From: Mycobacterium sp. MS1601
GTDB lineage: Bacteria > Actinomycetota > Actinomycetes > Mycobacteriales > Mycobacteriaceae
Direction of reading: 5' to 3'
DNA length: 64,000 nt
NCBI RefSeq assembly: GCF_001984215.1
Contig: NZ_CP019420.1
Location: 496,001 to 560,000, forward strand
Shown here in pieces: positions 47,947-56,263 of the stretch. Numbering within the stretch: the stretch's first letter is position 1; each line of letters begins with the position of its first letter. Below the pieces are notes generated by a model, which did not search any database, had not been told where the DNA came from, and saw nothing but the letters and a program-made list of their open reading frames with translations. Made by a program: the position numbers and the translations under genes.

Positions 47947-48914
47947 AGGCCTTCCGACTGCACTCCTACGACGGTCCGACGGCACTGACCCTCGACGAGG
48001 TGCCCGACCTTCCCCACGAGGACGGCACCGCGGTCGTCGAGGTGAAGGCCATCGGCATCAACTTCCCGGACCTGCTGCTCACCAAGGGGCAGTATCAGCG
48101 CAAACCGGAGACGCCGTTCACCCCCGGTTGTGAAGTGGCCGGTGTGATCAGTTGGGCTCCGGCTGATTCCGGCTGGACGGCCGGAGACCGGGTGATGGCC
48201 TTCGTCTGGGACGGCGCGTACGCCGAAGCGGTGGCGGTGCCGCTGCAGTCGCTGGTCGCGATCCCCGATGACATGGGCTTCGACGTCGCGGCGGGACTGG
48301 TGGTCAACCACCACACCACCCACTTCGCGTTGGCCCGCCGCGGCCGCCTCGAACCCGGGGAGACCGTGTTGGTGATGGGCGCCGCCGGCGGCATCGGTAG
48401 TGCCGCCGTGCAAGTCGCCAAGGGACTGAAGGCCACCGTGATCGCCGGTGTCGCTGGCGAGCACGAGGTGAGCGTGGCGAAAGAGGCCGGCGCCGACCAC
48501 GTGATCATCCTCGAGAAGGGTTTCTCGACCACCGTCCGCGAACTCACCGGCGGCGACGGCGTGGACGTCATCCTCGATCCCCTGGGTGACTGGTTGTTCG
48601 ACGAAGGGGTGCGAGCCCTGGCCTCGGAAGGCCGCATCCTGGTGATCGGGTTCGCCGCCGGTGGCATTCCGGCACTGAAGACCAATCGCCTTCTGCTGCG
48701 CAATGTCTCGGCCGTCGGCGTGGCCTGGGGCGCGACCTTGGACAAAGATCCGAACCTGCTGTCGTGGGGTGCGCAGGCATTACACCGGATGTACGCCGAA
48801 GGATCGGTACGGCCCCAGCTCGGGCACCGGTTCTCGTTCGACGAGATCCCCACCGCGCTTGCGCGTCTGGATGCCCACCAGATTCGTGGCAAAGCCGTGA
48901 TCGAGATGGCATGA
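47943..48914 (+). CDS. medium-chain zinc-less reductase (quinone oxidoreductase/enoyl reductase-like)
   Basis: This 323-residue MDR-superfamily protein lacks zinc ligands and has the NADPH loop VLVMGAAGGIGSAAVQVAKGLKATVIAG (about 140). The N-terminal GroES-like fold includes GINFPDLLLTKGQYQRKPETPFTPGCEVAG. Related proteins include NADPH:quinone oxidoreductase and the enoyl reductases of polyketide and fatty acid synthases. Here it would perform the last reduction of an elongation cycle. GTG 47943 overlaps the MaoC stop, and the stop overlaps the APH-like gene. Confidence 0.85.
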   Translation: MKAFRLHSYDGPTALTLDEVPDLPHEDGTAVVEVKAIGINFPDLLLTKGQYQRKPETPFTPGCEVAGVISWAPADSGWTAGDRVMAFVWDGAYAEAVAVPLQSLVAIPDDMGFDVAAGLVVNHHTTHFALARRGRLEPGETVLVMGAAGGIGSAAVQVAKGLKATVIAGVAGEHEVSVAKEAGADHVIILEKGFSTTVRELTGGDGVDVILDPLGDWLFDEGVRALASEGRILVIGFAAGGIPALKTNRLLLRNVSAVGVAWGATLDKDPNLLSWGAQALHRMYAEGSVRPQLGHRFSFDEIPTALARLDAHQIRGKAVIEMA

Positions 48915-49948
48915 CCGCGGGCACGCCCACCCGGGCGCAGCTCGACACCATCGCCGGTCTGCTGCGCGACATCGACCCCTCTCTGGTGCCCGGCACACTG
49001 TCGGCATCCCTGGTGTCCGGCGGGCGGTCCAACCTGACCTTCCGATTGGACACCGGTGGGGCGCCGCTCATCCTGCGGCGTCCACCGCTGGGACACGTGC
49101 TGGAGACCGCCCACGACATGGGTCGGGAGTACCAGGTGATGGCCGCGCTGCATCCCACCGGCTACCCGGTGCCGAGGATGCGTTGTCACGTCGAGGACGC
49201 CGACGTGCTCGGCGTCCCGTTCTACGTGATGGATCTGGTGGACGGGGTCGTCTACCGCAAGGAGGCCGACCTGGCCCAGCTGGATCCGGCGCAGGCCCAG
49301 GGGTTGTCCTTCGGTTTCATCGACGCGCTGGCCGATCTGCACCTGGTCGATCACCAGGCTGTCGGGCTCGGTGCGTTCGGCCGTCCCGACGGGTACCTGG
49401 AACGGCAGGTGCGCCGGTGGATCCGTCAGCTCGAGTCCTCGGCATCCCGGCAGATCGAAGGATTTTCCGAACTAGCACAACGACTCTCGGCGAGTGTGCC
49501 AGCCACCTCGAGGTCGACGATCGTGCACGGCGACTTCCGGTTGGACAACGCCATCGTCGATGCCGATGATCCCGGCCGGGTGCTGGCGATCCTCGACTGG
49601 GAGATGTCCACGCTCGGAGATCCACTCAGCGATCTCGGGCTGTTCTACCTGTACTGGCAGGGGTGGACCGGGTTGGACAACCCGATCGCCGCGACACCTG
49701 CCGACATCCCGGGCTACCCGTCGTGGGAGACCCTGGCAGCCAGGTACAGCACGCGCACCGGCATCGAGCTGCACGACTTCGACTGGTACCGGGCGTTCGC
49801 CATCTTCAAGTTCACCGTCATCTGCGAGGGTATTCACTACCGCTATACCCAGGGCATGACGGTGGGCTCGGGCTTCGAGGAGATCGGGCGCCTGGTGCCC
49901 CCGCTGGTGCGGCGAGGCTTGGCGATTCTCGACGGAACACACACTTGA
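48911..49948 (+). CDS. APH-like phosphotransferase-family protein (ACAD10/FadE36-like)
   Basis: The 345-residue protein has a choline-kinase/aminoglycoside-phosphotransferase fold: SLVSGGRSNLTFRLDTG (nucleotide loop), catalytic VHGDFRLDN near residue 205 and the metal motif ILDWEMSTLGDP. In mycobacteria such proteins (FadE36 type) sit with acyl-CoA dehydrogenases and are thought to phosphorylate hydroxyacyl substrates for elimination, as reported for human ACAD10/11. It closes the carboxylase cassette by a 4-nt overlap, so a hydroxyacyl intermediate may be its substrate. Confidence 0.85.
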   Translation: MTAGTPTRAQLDTIAGLLRDIDPSLVPGTLSASLVSGGRSNLTFRLDTGGAPLILRRPPLGHVLETAHDMGREYQVMAALHPTGYPVPRMRCHVEDADVLGVPFYVMDLVDGVVYRKEADLAQLDPAQAQGLSFGFIDALADLHLVDHQAVGLGAFGRPDGYLERQVRRWIRQLESSASRQIEGFSELAQRLSASVPATSRSTIVHGDFRLDNAIVDADDPGRVLAILDWEMSTLGDPLSDLGLFYLYWQGWTGLDNPIAATPADIPGYPSWETLAARYSTRTGIELHDFDWYRAFAIFKFTVICEGIHYRYTQGMTVGSGFEEIGRLVPPLVRRGLAILDGTHT

Positions 49949-49975
49949 TCCGGGTTTTCACACACGTGCCGGATC
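49947..49975 (+). terminator. possible terminator after the carboxylase cassette
   Basis: GATCCGG (49947-49953) can pair with CCGGATC (49969-49975) over a 15-nt loop that includes TTTT. The 7-bp stem is weak. Confidence 0.3.
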
Positions 49976-50012
49976 CGCGCTCAACGGCTTCACCTGGGGT
50001 TATCTCTGGTTT

Positions 50013-50028
50013 TTGCGAAAATTGCGAA
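50013..50028. promoter_or_regulatory. direct-repeat operator of the RamB/PrpR-type regulator
   Basis: TTGCGAA occurs twice (50013-50019 and 50022-50028), 9 nt apart centre to centre. RamB and PrpR bind TTTGCAAA-like boxes, so these two copies upstream of the gene's own start suggest autoregulation. Confidence 0.5.
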
Positions 50029-50050
50029 CATCACCCCTCGCAATCCGTAC

Positions 50051-50056
50051 TACGCT
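50051..50056 (+). promoter_or_regulatory. candidate -10 element of the RamB/PrpR-type regulator
   Basis: TACGCT ends 7 nt before the GTG at 50064, with no ribosome-binding site; probable leaderless start just after the TTGCGAA repeats. Confidence 0.4.
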
Positions 50057-50063
50057 GACCCCC

Positions 50064-51476
50064 GTGGACAAGCTCTTCGCAGGCATCCGCCTCCGCAGGC
50101 TCCGCGAGGAACGCGGCCTCAGCCAGGTGGAGCTGGCACGTGTCCTGGCCATCTCGTCGAGTTATCTGAACCAGATCGAGCACGACGCGCGGCCCATCAC
50201 CGCCACCGTGCTGGTGCGCCTCACCGAGGTCTTCGGGATCGACCCGGCGTTCTTCGTACCCCGCGACACCGCGCGCCAACTCGCCGAGCTGCGCGAGGCA
50301 CTGCCGGAGGCGGCACCCGGGATGCCGCACTCGGCCTCGGACATCAGGCAGTTGGCCACCTTGATGCCGGAGATCGCCGACGCCGTCATCGCGCTCTACC
50401 GCCGATACCGCGATGCGATGGTGCATCTGGAGGCACTCACCGATTCACGTTCGGAGGGGCCGGCACTGATGCCCCATGAACATGTCCGTGATTTCTTCTA
50501 CCGCCATCAGAACTACGTCGACGTGCTCGACCGCGAGGCCGAGGACCTGGCCGCCGAAATAGCCCAGCGCGGCGGCGATCTACGCCAGAATCTGCGTACG
50601 CATCTCGAGGCGCGACACCAGGTCCAAGTGGTGATCGCCCGTCGCGAGCACGACGGAGATCTGTACACCTTCGACAGTGACCGCGGCATCTTGACCCTCG
50701 CCGCAGACCTGCAGCCGGGCCAGCAGGCGTTCCGAATGGCCACGCAGATCGCATTACTCGGTGTGCCGACCATCCTGGACAAGGTGCTCGACGCCGAGGT
50801 CTGGCCGGACCAGACCACCCGCAAGCTCGCCAGGCTGGGCCTGGCCCACCATTTCGCCAGCGCCCTGATCCTGCCCTACACCACGTTCTACAACGCGGCC
50901 GAAAAAGTACGTTACGACGTCGAGGTCCTCGCCGAACGTTTCGACGTCGGCTTCGAGACCGTCGCGCACCGGCTCAGCACGCTGCAGCGCCCCGGAATGA
51001 GGGGGGTGCCGTTCATCCTGGTGCGGGTGGACAAGGCGGGCAACATCTCTAAACGGCAGTCCGCCATCGGTTTTCACTTTTCGCACACCGGCGGCACCTG
51101 CCCGCTGTGGAACGTCTACGACGCCTTCGCCGCACCTGGACAGGTCGATGTACAGGTGGCCGAGATGCCCGACGGCCAGCGGTATCTGTGGGTGGCGCGC
51201 ACCGTGACCCGCCGCCGCGGCGGTTACGGTTCGGCTGCCAAGACATTCGTGGTCGGTCTGGGTTGTGAACTCCGGCAGGCCGGGCGCCTGGTGTACAGCA
51301 AGGGCCTGGACCTGGTGAATCCCGATGTGGTGCCCATCGGTCCGGGGTGTCGGACCTGCGATCGGCAGCACTGCCCGCAACGAGCCACCCCGCCGGTCGG
51401 CAGGCAGCTGCTGGTCGACGGTACCCGCGGACGGTTCGTGCCGTACCCGTTGACGTTCCCCACCAAGAGTTCCTGA
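50064..51476 (+). CDS. short-chain acyl-CoA-responsive regulator, RamB/PrpR family
   Basis: The 470-residue protein has an N-terminal XRE helix-turn-helix (AGIRLRRLREERGLSQVELARVLAISSSYLNQIEHDARPI). A central domain follows, then an IrrE-like region (ARLGLAHHFASALILPYTTFYNAAEKVRYDVEVLAERF) without a clear HExxH protease motif. The C-terminal part has the cysteine cluster CRTCDRQHC that may hold an Fe-S cluster. RamB and PrpR control glyoxylate and propionate (methylcitrate) genes in response to acyl-CoA. Position suggests it senses the state of acyl-CoA metabolism for the cassette upstream. GTG 50064 is the likely start. Confidence 0.88.
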   Translation: MDKLFAGIRLRRLREERGLSQVELARVLAISSSYLNQIEHDARPITATVLVRLTEVFGIDPAFFVPRDTARQLAELREALPEAAPGMPHSASDIRQLATLMPEIADAVIALYRRYRDAMVHLEALTDSRSEGPALMPHEHVRDFFYRHQNYVDVLDREAEDLAAEIAQRGGDLRQNLRTHLEARHQVQVVIARREHDGDLYTFDSDRGILTLAADLQPGQQAFRMATQIALLGVPTILDKVLDAEVWPDQTTRKLARLGLAHHFASALILPYTTFYNAAEKVRYDVEVLAERFDVGFETVAHRLSTLQRPGMRGVPFILVRVDKAGNISKRQSAIGFHFSHTGGTCPLWNVYDAFAAPGQVDVQVAEMPDGQRYLWVARTVTRRRGGYGSAAKTFVVGLGCELRQAGRLVYSKGLDLVNPDVVPIGPGCRTCDRQHCPQRATPPVGRQLLVDGTRGRFVPYPLTFPTKSS

Positions 51477-51477
51477 C

Positions 51478-52230
51478 TCAGCCCGCCCAGTTCAGATCGT
51501 CGAAACCCAGTACCCGGTAGAACCCCAGGATGTGTTCGGCCACCTGGTCGGCGGCAGCCCGGCCGTCACCTGCGGCAATGGCGTCGACGATGAGCTCGTG
51601 CTCGTCGGTCAACGTCTTCATCGTGCGCACCGGGTCGTCGAGCCGTTCGAAACCGGCGATCATGGCGCCGTGCAAGGCTTCCCGCAGCGCGGCCATCAGC
51701 GCCGCAGCCAGACCGTTGCCCGAGATCTGCGCAATGCCCACGTGGAAGGCGGTGTCGAGTTCGTGATGCTCGGCCGTCGTCGGCGCGGCCCGCATCTCGT
51801 CGACAAGCCTGCGCAGCCGGTAGATCTCGGCGCCGGTGGCGATGCTGGCAGCCTTGCGACACGCCAATCGCTCCAGCATCAGCCGGGTCTCGAGCAGATC
51901 GGTCTCGGTGAAGGAAGCCAGTTGCAGATGGATCCGCAGCAGCATGCCCATGCCGACGGTGCTGTCCTTGACGATCCTGGATCCCGAGTTGGGTCCTGAA
52001 CCGGGCCCGGCCTCGACGACACCGATCGCCTCGAGGATCCGCAGCGCCTCGCGGACGGCGCCCCGGCTGACCCCGAGTGCTTCGGCGAACTGTCGCTCGG
52101 GCGGTAACCGGTCGCCGGCCTTGAGGGTTCCGTTGTTGAGCCGGTTCTCGATCTCGGCCATCACCTGCTCGTGGGTACGCAGGCGGGGAGGCGGTTTGGG
52201 ACCGGGCGACATTGCCTCCGACACGCACAC
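51478..52230 (-). CDS. GntR-family (FadR subfamily) regulator
   Basis: The 250-residue protein has a winged HTH (EQVMAEIENRLNNGTLKAGDRLPPERQFAEALGVSRGAVREALRIL) and an FCD domain with FHVGIAQISGN and DEHELIVDAI supplying likely metal-binding residues. Its stop is separated from the RamB-type gene by a single base. Start is uncertain: GTG 52230, GTG 52224 or ATG 52212 are all in frame, and GGAGG sits too close to the last. An inverted repeat at 52299-52316, between this gene and the divergent phosphatase, is its probable operator. Confidence 0.85.
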   Translation of the reverse strand: MCVSEAMSPGPKPPPRLRTHEQVMAEIENRLNNGTLKAGDRLPPERQFAEALGVSRGAVREALRILEAIGVVEAGPGSGPNSGSRIVKDSTVGMGMLLRIHLQLASFTETDLLETRLMLERLACRKAASIATGAEIYRLRRLVDEMRAAPTTAEHHELDTAFHVGIAQISGNGLAAALMAALREALHGAMIAGFERLDDPVRTMKTLTDEHELIVDAIAAGDGRAAADQVAEHILGFYRVLGFDDLNWAG

Positions 52231-52298
52231 CCCCTATCCGCTGGCTGCGGGACCCGTGGCGCTCACTGTACCGAGTCCGCAAGCGAACCCTGGGAAAG

Positions 52299-52316
52299 AG
52301 TGTCACCCCGGACACT
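52299..52316. promoter_or_regulatory. candidate GntR operator
   Basis: AGTGTC-N6-GACACT, an 18-bp inverted repeat 69 bases upstream of the FadR-type gene and 83 upstream of the divergent phosphatase start. Confidence 0.4.
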
Positions 52317-52398
52317 TTTCGAATGGCACAGGTTCGGAATGCACCGATCCACCGCCTCGGCCTGTGACCAGCGTCGGGCACTACAGTTGTCGACGACC

Positions 52399-52953
52399 AT
52401 GACCGTCGATACATTCTGGGTGCGTCACGGCGAGTCGACGTGGAACCGGTTGGGCCTCATGCAGGGTCAGACCAGGTGGCCCGCGCTGACAGCTGACGGT
52501 GTCCGCCAGGCCCACGCGGCTGCTGAAACGCTCATGCCCCACGCCCCCGCCCTCGTGATCAGTTCTGATCTGCGTCGAGCTGCCGAGACAGCGGACATCA
52601 TCGGCGGCCGCCTCGACGTACCGGTTCGGTACACCCCTTTGTTGCGCGAACGGTGCTGGGGAATCTTCGAAGGCCGGCCGGTAGCCGACGGCCATCGCGC
52701 AGAGGCCGCTTTGTCTGCCGATGAGGCTCTGCCGCACGGGGAAGCACGAAACGACGTCGCCCGCAGGTTGCGAAGCCTCCTGGAGCGGCTTACCACCGAC
52801 GCCGGTCCGTTGGTCGCGGTGACACATGGTGACGTCCTCCGAGAAGCGATCAGCATGTGGGCACCTGACCTCCACCACGAGTCCGCCCTTCCCAAAAACG
52901 GCTGGGTGGTGCGGATTCTGGTCGATCGGCGCAACGGCTCGATGCACCCGTGA
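52399..52953 (+). CDS. histidine phosphatase (phosphoglycerate-mutase-like; possible CobC)
   Basis: The 184-residue protein has the catalytic RHGEST motif at residue 9, the SSDLRRAAETA segment with the second phosphate-binding Arg, ERCWGIFEG, and the distal histidine in VTHGDVLREA. Family members dephosphorylate small metabolites. Since it is followed by cobalamin genes, alpha-ribazole phosphatase (CobC) is a reasonable candidate, but broad-specificity phosphatases look the same. A TACAGT hexamer lies 11 nt before the ATG. The 208-base gap to cobG shows no B12 riboswitch signature. Confidence 0.8.
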   Translation: MTVDTFWVRHGESTWNRLGLMQGQTRWPALTADGVRQAHAAAETLMPHAPALVISSDLRRAAETADIIGGRLDVPVRYTPLLRERCWGIFEGRPVADGHRAEAALSADEALPHGEARNDVARRLRSLLERLTTDAGPLVAVTHGDVLREAISMWAPDLHHESALPKNGWVVRILVDRRNGSMHP

Positions 52954-53161
52954 GCGGACCGATCACGCGCCGGGTTCGTCTCGGCGCGTCCGATCCCCAC
53001 CTTACGAATAGGTTCCCGTCTGCTTTGGGCCGAGTTGTCGGCGAGCGCATGCCGCACATGTCCGACATCGCATACTGTCGCAGGGCGCGGAAGCAGCCGC
53101 GACAGCCGCGGCATGGGTTCACCATCGCCACTACACAGTGCCCTGACGGGCATAAGGACGA

Positions 53162-54091
53162 ATGACCACCGACACGTGCCGCCTCACCGGCGGCAATCGC
53201 AGCCGGACCGACCAATGTCCCGGCGCGTACCGGCCGTGGCAGGCCCAAGACGGCTTGCTGGTACGCCTGCGCCTGGTCGGGGGTCAGCTTCCCACTGTGG
53301 CGCTGCGCCGGCTGATCAAGGTCAGCATCACCCACGCCGATGGCGATGTGCACCTCACCAGCCGCGCCAACCTGCAGTTACGCGGTCTTCGCGGCCACGA
53401 TGGCCACGAAGACCAACTGTGCCCCACCGCGGTGTCTGCACTCCAATCCACCGGGTTGTTACCCTCAGCCACCCACGAGCTGGTGCGCAACATCCTCATC
53501 TCTCCACAGTCCGGACACAGCGGAGGGCGAGCTGATCTGCGCCCGGTGGCCGCCTCGCTGGATGCCGCACTGCTGGCCGACGACGCTCTCGGCCGGCTCC
53601 CAGGGCGCTTCCTGTTCACTCTCGACGACGGCCGCGGTGACCTCATGGATCGGCTCATCGATGCCGGTGGCCGCGGTACCGATCTGGGGCTGGTCGCTTT
53701 GGATGACCGGCTGGTGCAGCTGCGCGTCGGAGATCATTGGGGCGAGGTGGTGGCTCTGGACGAGGCTGCGCTGCATCTGGCCGGGCTCGCCGCGGCTTTC
53801 CTGCGCGTGCGCGGCGGGGGCGCGGACGCCCCGTGGCACCTGCGGGAGCTGCCCGCCGCATTGAGCGCACCGGTGGCACCCGATCGACGAATACCTGCTC
53901 CGACGACGGCGTTGCCCTACGGACCGGTGGGCGGCGGCACACACGTCCACGTTCCGGACGGTGTGCTGACGCCGCAGCGCGCCGAGACGATCCTGGACCT
54001 GACCCCAGCCGGTGTCCCGGATGTGGTGGTGACGCCGTGGCACGGCATCCTTGTTCCACATGCTCTGGAGGGAACCGATGAACAGCTCTGA
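53162..54091 (+). CDS. cobG: precorrin-3B synthase CobG, C-terminally truncated
   Basis: CobG is an Fe-S/siroheme-like monooxygenase that makes precorrin-3B in aerobic B12 synthesis. The 309-residue product has the N-terminal ferredoxin-like half domain (CPGAYRPWQAQDGLLVRLRLVGG), the SRANLQLRGL strand and HELVRNILISPQSG, and a second half domain ending at VVVTPWHGILVP. In CobG proteins a segment with a C-x-G-x-x-C Fe-S motif follows; here the chain stops 17 residues after TPWHG and that motif is absent. It overlaps cobH by 14 nt. Activity is doubtful. Confidence 0.8.
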   Translation: MTTDTCRLTGGNRSRTDQCPGAYRPWQAQDGLLVRLRLVGGQLPTVALRRLIKVSITHADGDVHLTSRANLQLRGLRGHDGHEDQLCPTAVSALQSTGLLPSATHELVRNILISPQSGHSGGRADLRPVAASLDAALLADDALGRLPGRFLFTLDDGRGDLMDRLIDAGGRGTDLGLVALDDRLVQLRVGDHWGEVVALDEAALHLAGLAAAFLRVRGGGADAPWHLRELPAALSAPVAPDRRIPAPTTALPYGPVGGGTHVHVPDGVLTPQRAETILDLTPAGVPDVVVTPWHGILVPHALEGTDEQL

Positions 54092-54752
54092 TCAGCTCAC
54101 CCGGCCGAGAAAGAGGTACGACTACATCGACGACGGCGCGTCGATCTATGTCGACTCCTTCGCCGCCATCCGCAGTGAAGCCGACCTCTCGGCGGTGCCG
54201 CCGGACGCCGAGAAGCTGGCTGTCCGCATGATCCATGGCACAGGCCAGCCGAACCTGGTGAAAGACTTGGCAATTCACTCCAACGTGGTGAAAGCCAGCC
54301 GCGTGGCACTCTCCGGTGGTGCACCAATTCTGTGCGACGCGCAGATGGTCGCCACCGGCGTCACCGCAAGTCGCTTGCCGGCCGACAATGCCGTGCACTG
54401 TTTCCTGCACGACGAGCGGGTCCCCGCCCTGGCCCGCGCGTGGAGCACCACCCGCACCGCGGCGGCGGTCTCGCTGTGGGAACCCTTCATGGAAGGCGCC
54501 GTCATCGCCATCGGCAACGCACCCACCGCGCTGTTCCACCTACTGGAGATGCTGATCGACGGCGCTCCCCGGCCTGCCGCCATCGTCGGCTGCCCGGTCG
54601 GATTCATCGGCGCCGCCGAATCGAAGGAGGCACTGATCTCGTTCGCCGCCGACCACGGCATCGACATTCCCTACGTGACCATCCGTGGCCGCCTCGGTGG
54701 CTCGGCGATGACCTCGTCGGCACTGAACGCACTGGCCTCGGAGGCAGAATGA
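54078..54752 (+). CDS. cobH: precorrin-8X methylmutase
   Basis: CobH moves the C11 methyl to C12, turning precorrin-8X into hydrogenobyrinate. The 224-residue protein has YDYIDDGASIYVDSFAAIRSEA, MIHGTGQ with the key active-site His, ILCDAQMVATGV and the conserved PAAIVGCPVGFIGAAESKEAL. ATG 54078 is preceded by GGAGGGAA inside the end of cobG. The stop overlaps the cobIJ start. Confidence 0.93.
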   Translation: MNSSDQLTRPRKRYDYIDDGASIYVDSFAAIRSEADLSAVPPDAEKLAVRMIHGTGQPNLVKDLAIHSNVVKASRVALSGGAPILCDAQMVATGVTASRLPADNAVHCFLHDERVPALARAWSTTRTAAAVSLWEPFMEGAVIAIGNAPTALFHLLEMLIDGAPRPAAIVGCPVGFIGAAESKEALISFAADHGIDIPYVTIRGRLGGSAMTSSALNALASEAE

Positions 54753-56263
54753 CCGGCCGCTTCTTCGGTGTCGGACTGGGGCCCGGAGACCCCGAACTGA
54801 TCACCCTGAAAGCCGCTCGACTGATCGGTGAAGCCGATGTCGTGGCCTACCACGCCGGAGTCAACAAACAGTCCTATGCCCGGGGTATCGCCGCCGACCT
54901 GATCCGCGACGGGGTGATCGAAGAGGAACTTCGCTACCCGGTCACTACCGGAGGCACCGATCACCCCGGCGGATACGCCGGGGCGCTCGCCGATTTCTAC
55001 GAGGAATCGGCCGCCCGGCTGGCTGTCCACCTGGCCGCGGGCCGCACCGTGGTTCTGTTGGCCGAAGGCGACCCGCTGTTCTACGGCTCGTACATGTACA
55101 TGCACGACCGGCTCAGCGCCGATTATCCGACCGAGGTGGTTCCCGGTGTGCCGGCGTTCGTTGCCGCCACCGCGGCCACCGCCTCTCCCCTGGTCCGCCA
55201 GACCGATGTGCTGACCGTCCTGCCGGGCACCCTGCCCGAGGCGGAACTCGCGCGCCGCCTCGCCGATACCGACGGCGCCATCATCATGAAGCTGGGCCGC
55301 ACCTTCCCTGCCGTGCGCCGAGCACTCGCGGCGGCCGGGCGGTTGGGGCACGCCATGTACATCGAACGCGCCAGCCATCCGGAACAACGGTGGATGCCGG
55401 TGGCCGACGTCGACGAAGCGTCCGTGCCGTACCTGTCGCTGATCGTCGTCAACGGCGACTCGGTCAACGGGCAGCGCACCCGGCGCCCGGGAGAACTGGT
55501 CGCCGCGGTGCAGACACCCAGCATCGAGACCGCTGCCGAGCTACTGGTGATCGGGCTGGGTCCCGGGCCGCAGGACTGGCTGACCGCCGAGGCCACCGCC
55601 GCGCTGGCCGAGGTCGACCACGTGGTCGGTTACGCCCCGTACGTCAACCGAGTCCCGCAGCGAGAAGGCTTGCAGAGACACGCGTCCGGCAACACCGTCG
55701 AGGTCGACCGCGCCCGCTTCGCACTGCAACTCGCCAGCCGGGGCGAGAAGGTGGCCGTGGTGTCCGGTGGCGACGCCGGCGTCTTCGGGATGGCCTCGGC
55801 GGTGTTCGAGGCCGCCGACGACCCGCAGTTCACCCATGTGCCGGTGCGGGTGCTGCCCGCGGTGTCGGCCGTCCAAGCCGTCGCCGCGCGCGCCGGCGCA
55901 CCGATCGGCGCGGACTTTGCGGTGGTCAGCCTCTCCGACCGACTCAAACCCTGGTCGGTCATCGAGGCACGGCTGCGGGCCATCGCCGAAGCCGACTTGG
56001 TGCTGGCCATCTACAACCCCGCCTCGCGCACCCGTCCGGATCAGATCGCCGTGGCCCGGAAAGTGTTGCTGGAACACCGAAGTGCCGACACTGTGGTGAC
56101 GATCGGGCGGGACGTCGGCCGGGCCGAGGAATCTCTGACCGTCACCACACTCGGCGACCTCGACACCGACACCATCGACATGAAATGTCTGCTGCTGATC
56201 GGCGCCTCGTCGACCCGCGTGACCGATGCGGGTCGGGTCTGGACCCCGCGGTGGGTCCGATGA
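54749..56263 (+). CDS. cobIJ: fused precorrin-2 C20- and precorrin-3B C17-methyltransferase
   Basis: The 504-residue protein joins two tetrapyrrole methyltransferases. CobI (about 1-240) has FFGVGLGPGDPELITLKA and the loop LLAEGDPLFYGSYMYMH. CobJ (about 258-500) has LLVIGLGPGPQDWLTAEA, VVSGGDAGVFGMAS and the YNPASRTRPDQ segment. Both use S-adenosylmethionine. The same fusion occurs in M. tuberculosis (Rv2066). ATG 54749 overlaps the cobH stop and the end overlaps cobM. Confidence 0.93.
   Translation: MTGRFFGVGLGPGDPELITLKAARLIGEADVVAYHAGVNKQSYARGIAADLIRDGVIEEELRYPVTTGGTDHPGGYAGALADFYEESAARLAVHLAAGRTVVLLAEGDPLFYGSYMYMHDRLSADYPTEVVPGVPAFVAATAATASPLVRQTDVLTVLPGTLPEAELARRLADTDGAIIMKLGRTFPAVRRALAAAGRLGHAMYIERASHPEQRWMPVADVDEASVPYLSLIVVNGDSVNGQRTRRPGELVAAVQTPSIETAAELLVIGLGPGPQDWLTAEATAALAEVDHVVGYAPYVNRVPQREGLQRHASGNTVEVDRARFALQLASRGEKVAVVSGGDAGVFGMASAVFEAADDPQFTHVPVRVLPAVSAVQAVAARAGAPIGADFAVVSLSDRLKPWSVIEARLRAIAEADLVLAIYNPASRTRPDQIAVARKVLLEHRSADTVVTIGRDVGRAEESLTVTTLGDLDTDTIDMKCLLLIGASSTRVTDAGRVWTPRWVR

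Noticed and set aside
52954..53161. Possible cobalamin riboswitch upstream of cobG
   Set aside because: No B12-box sequence and no GCCACTG core followed by the expected pairing; only short GC-rich repeats.
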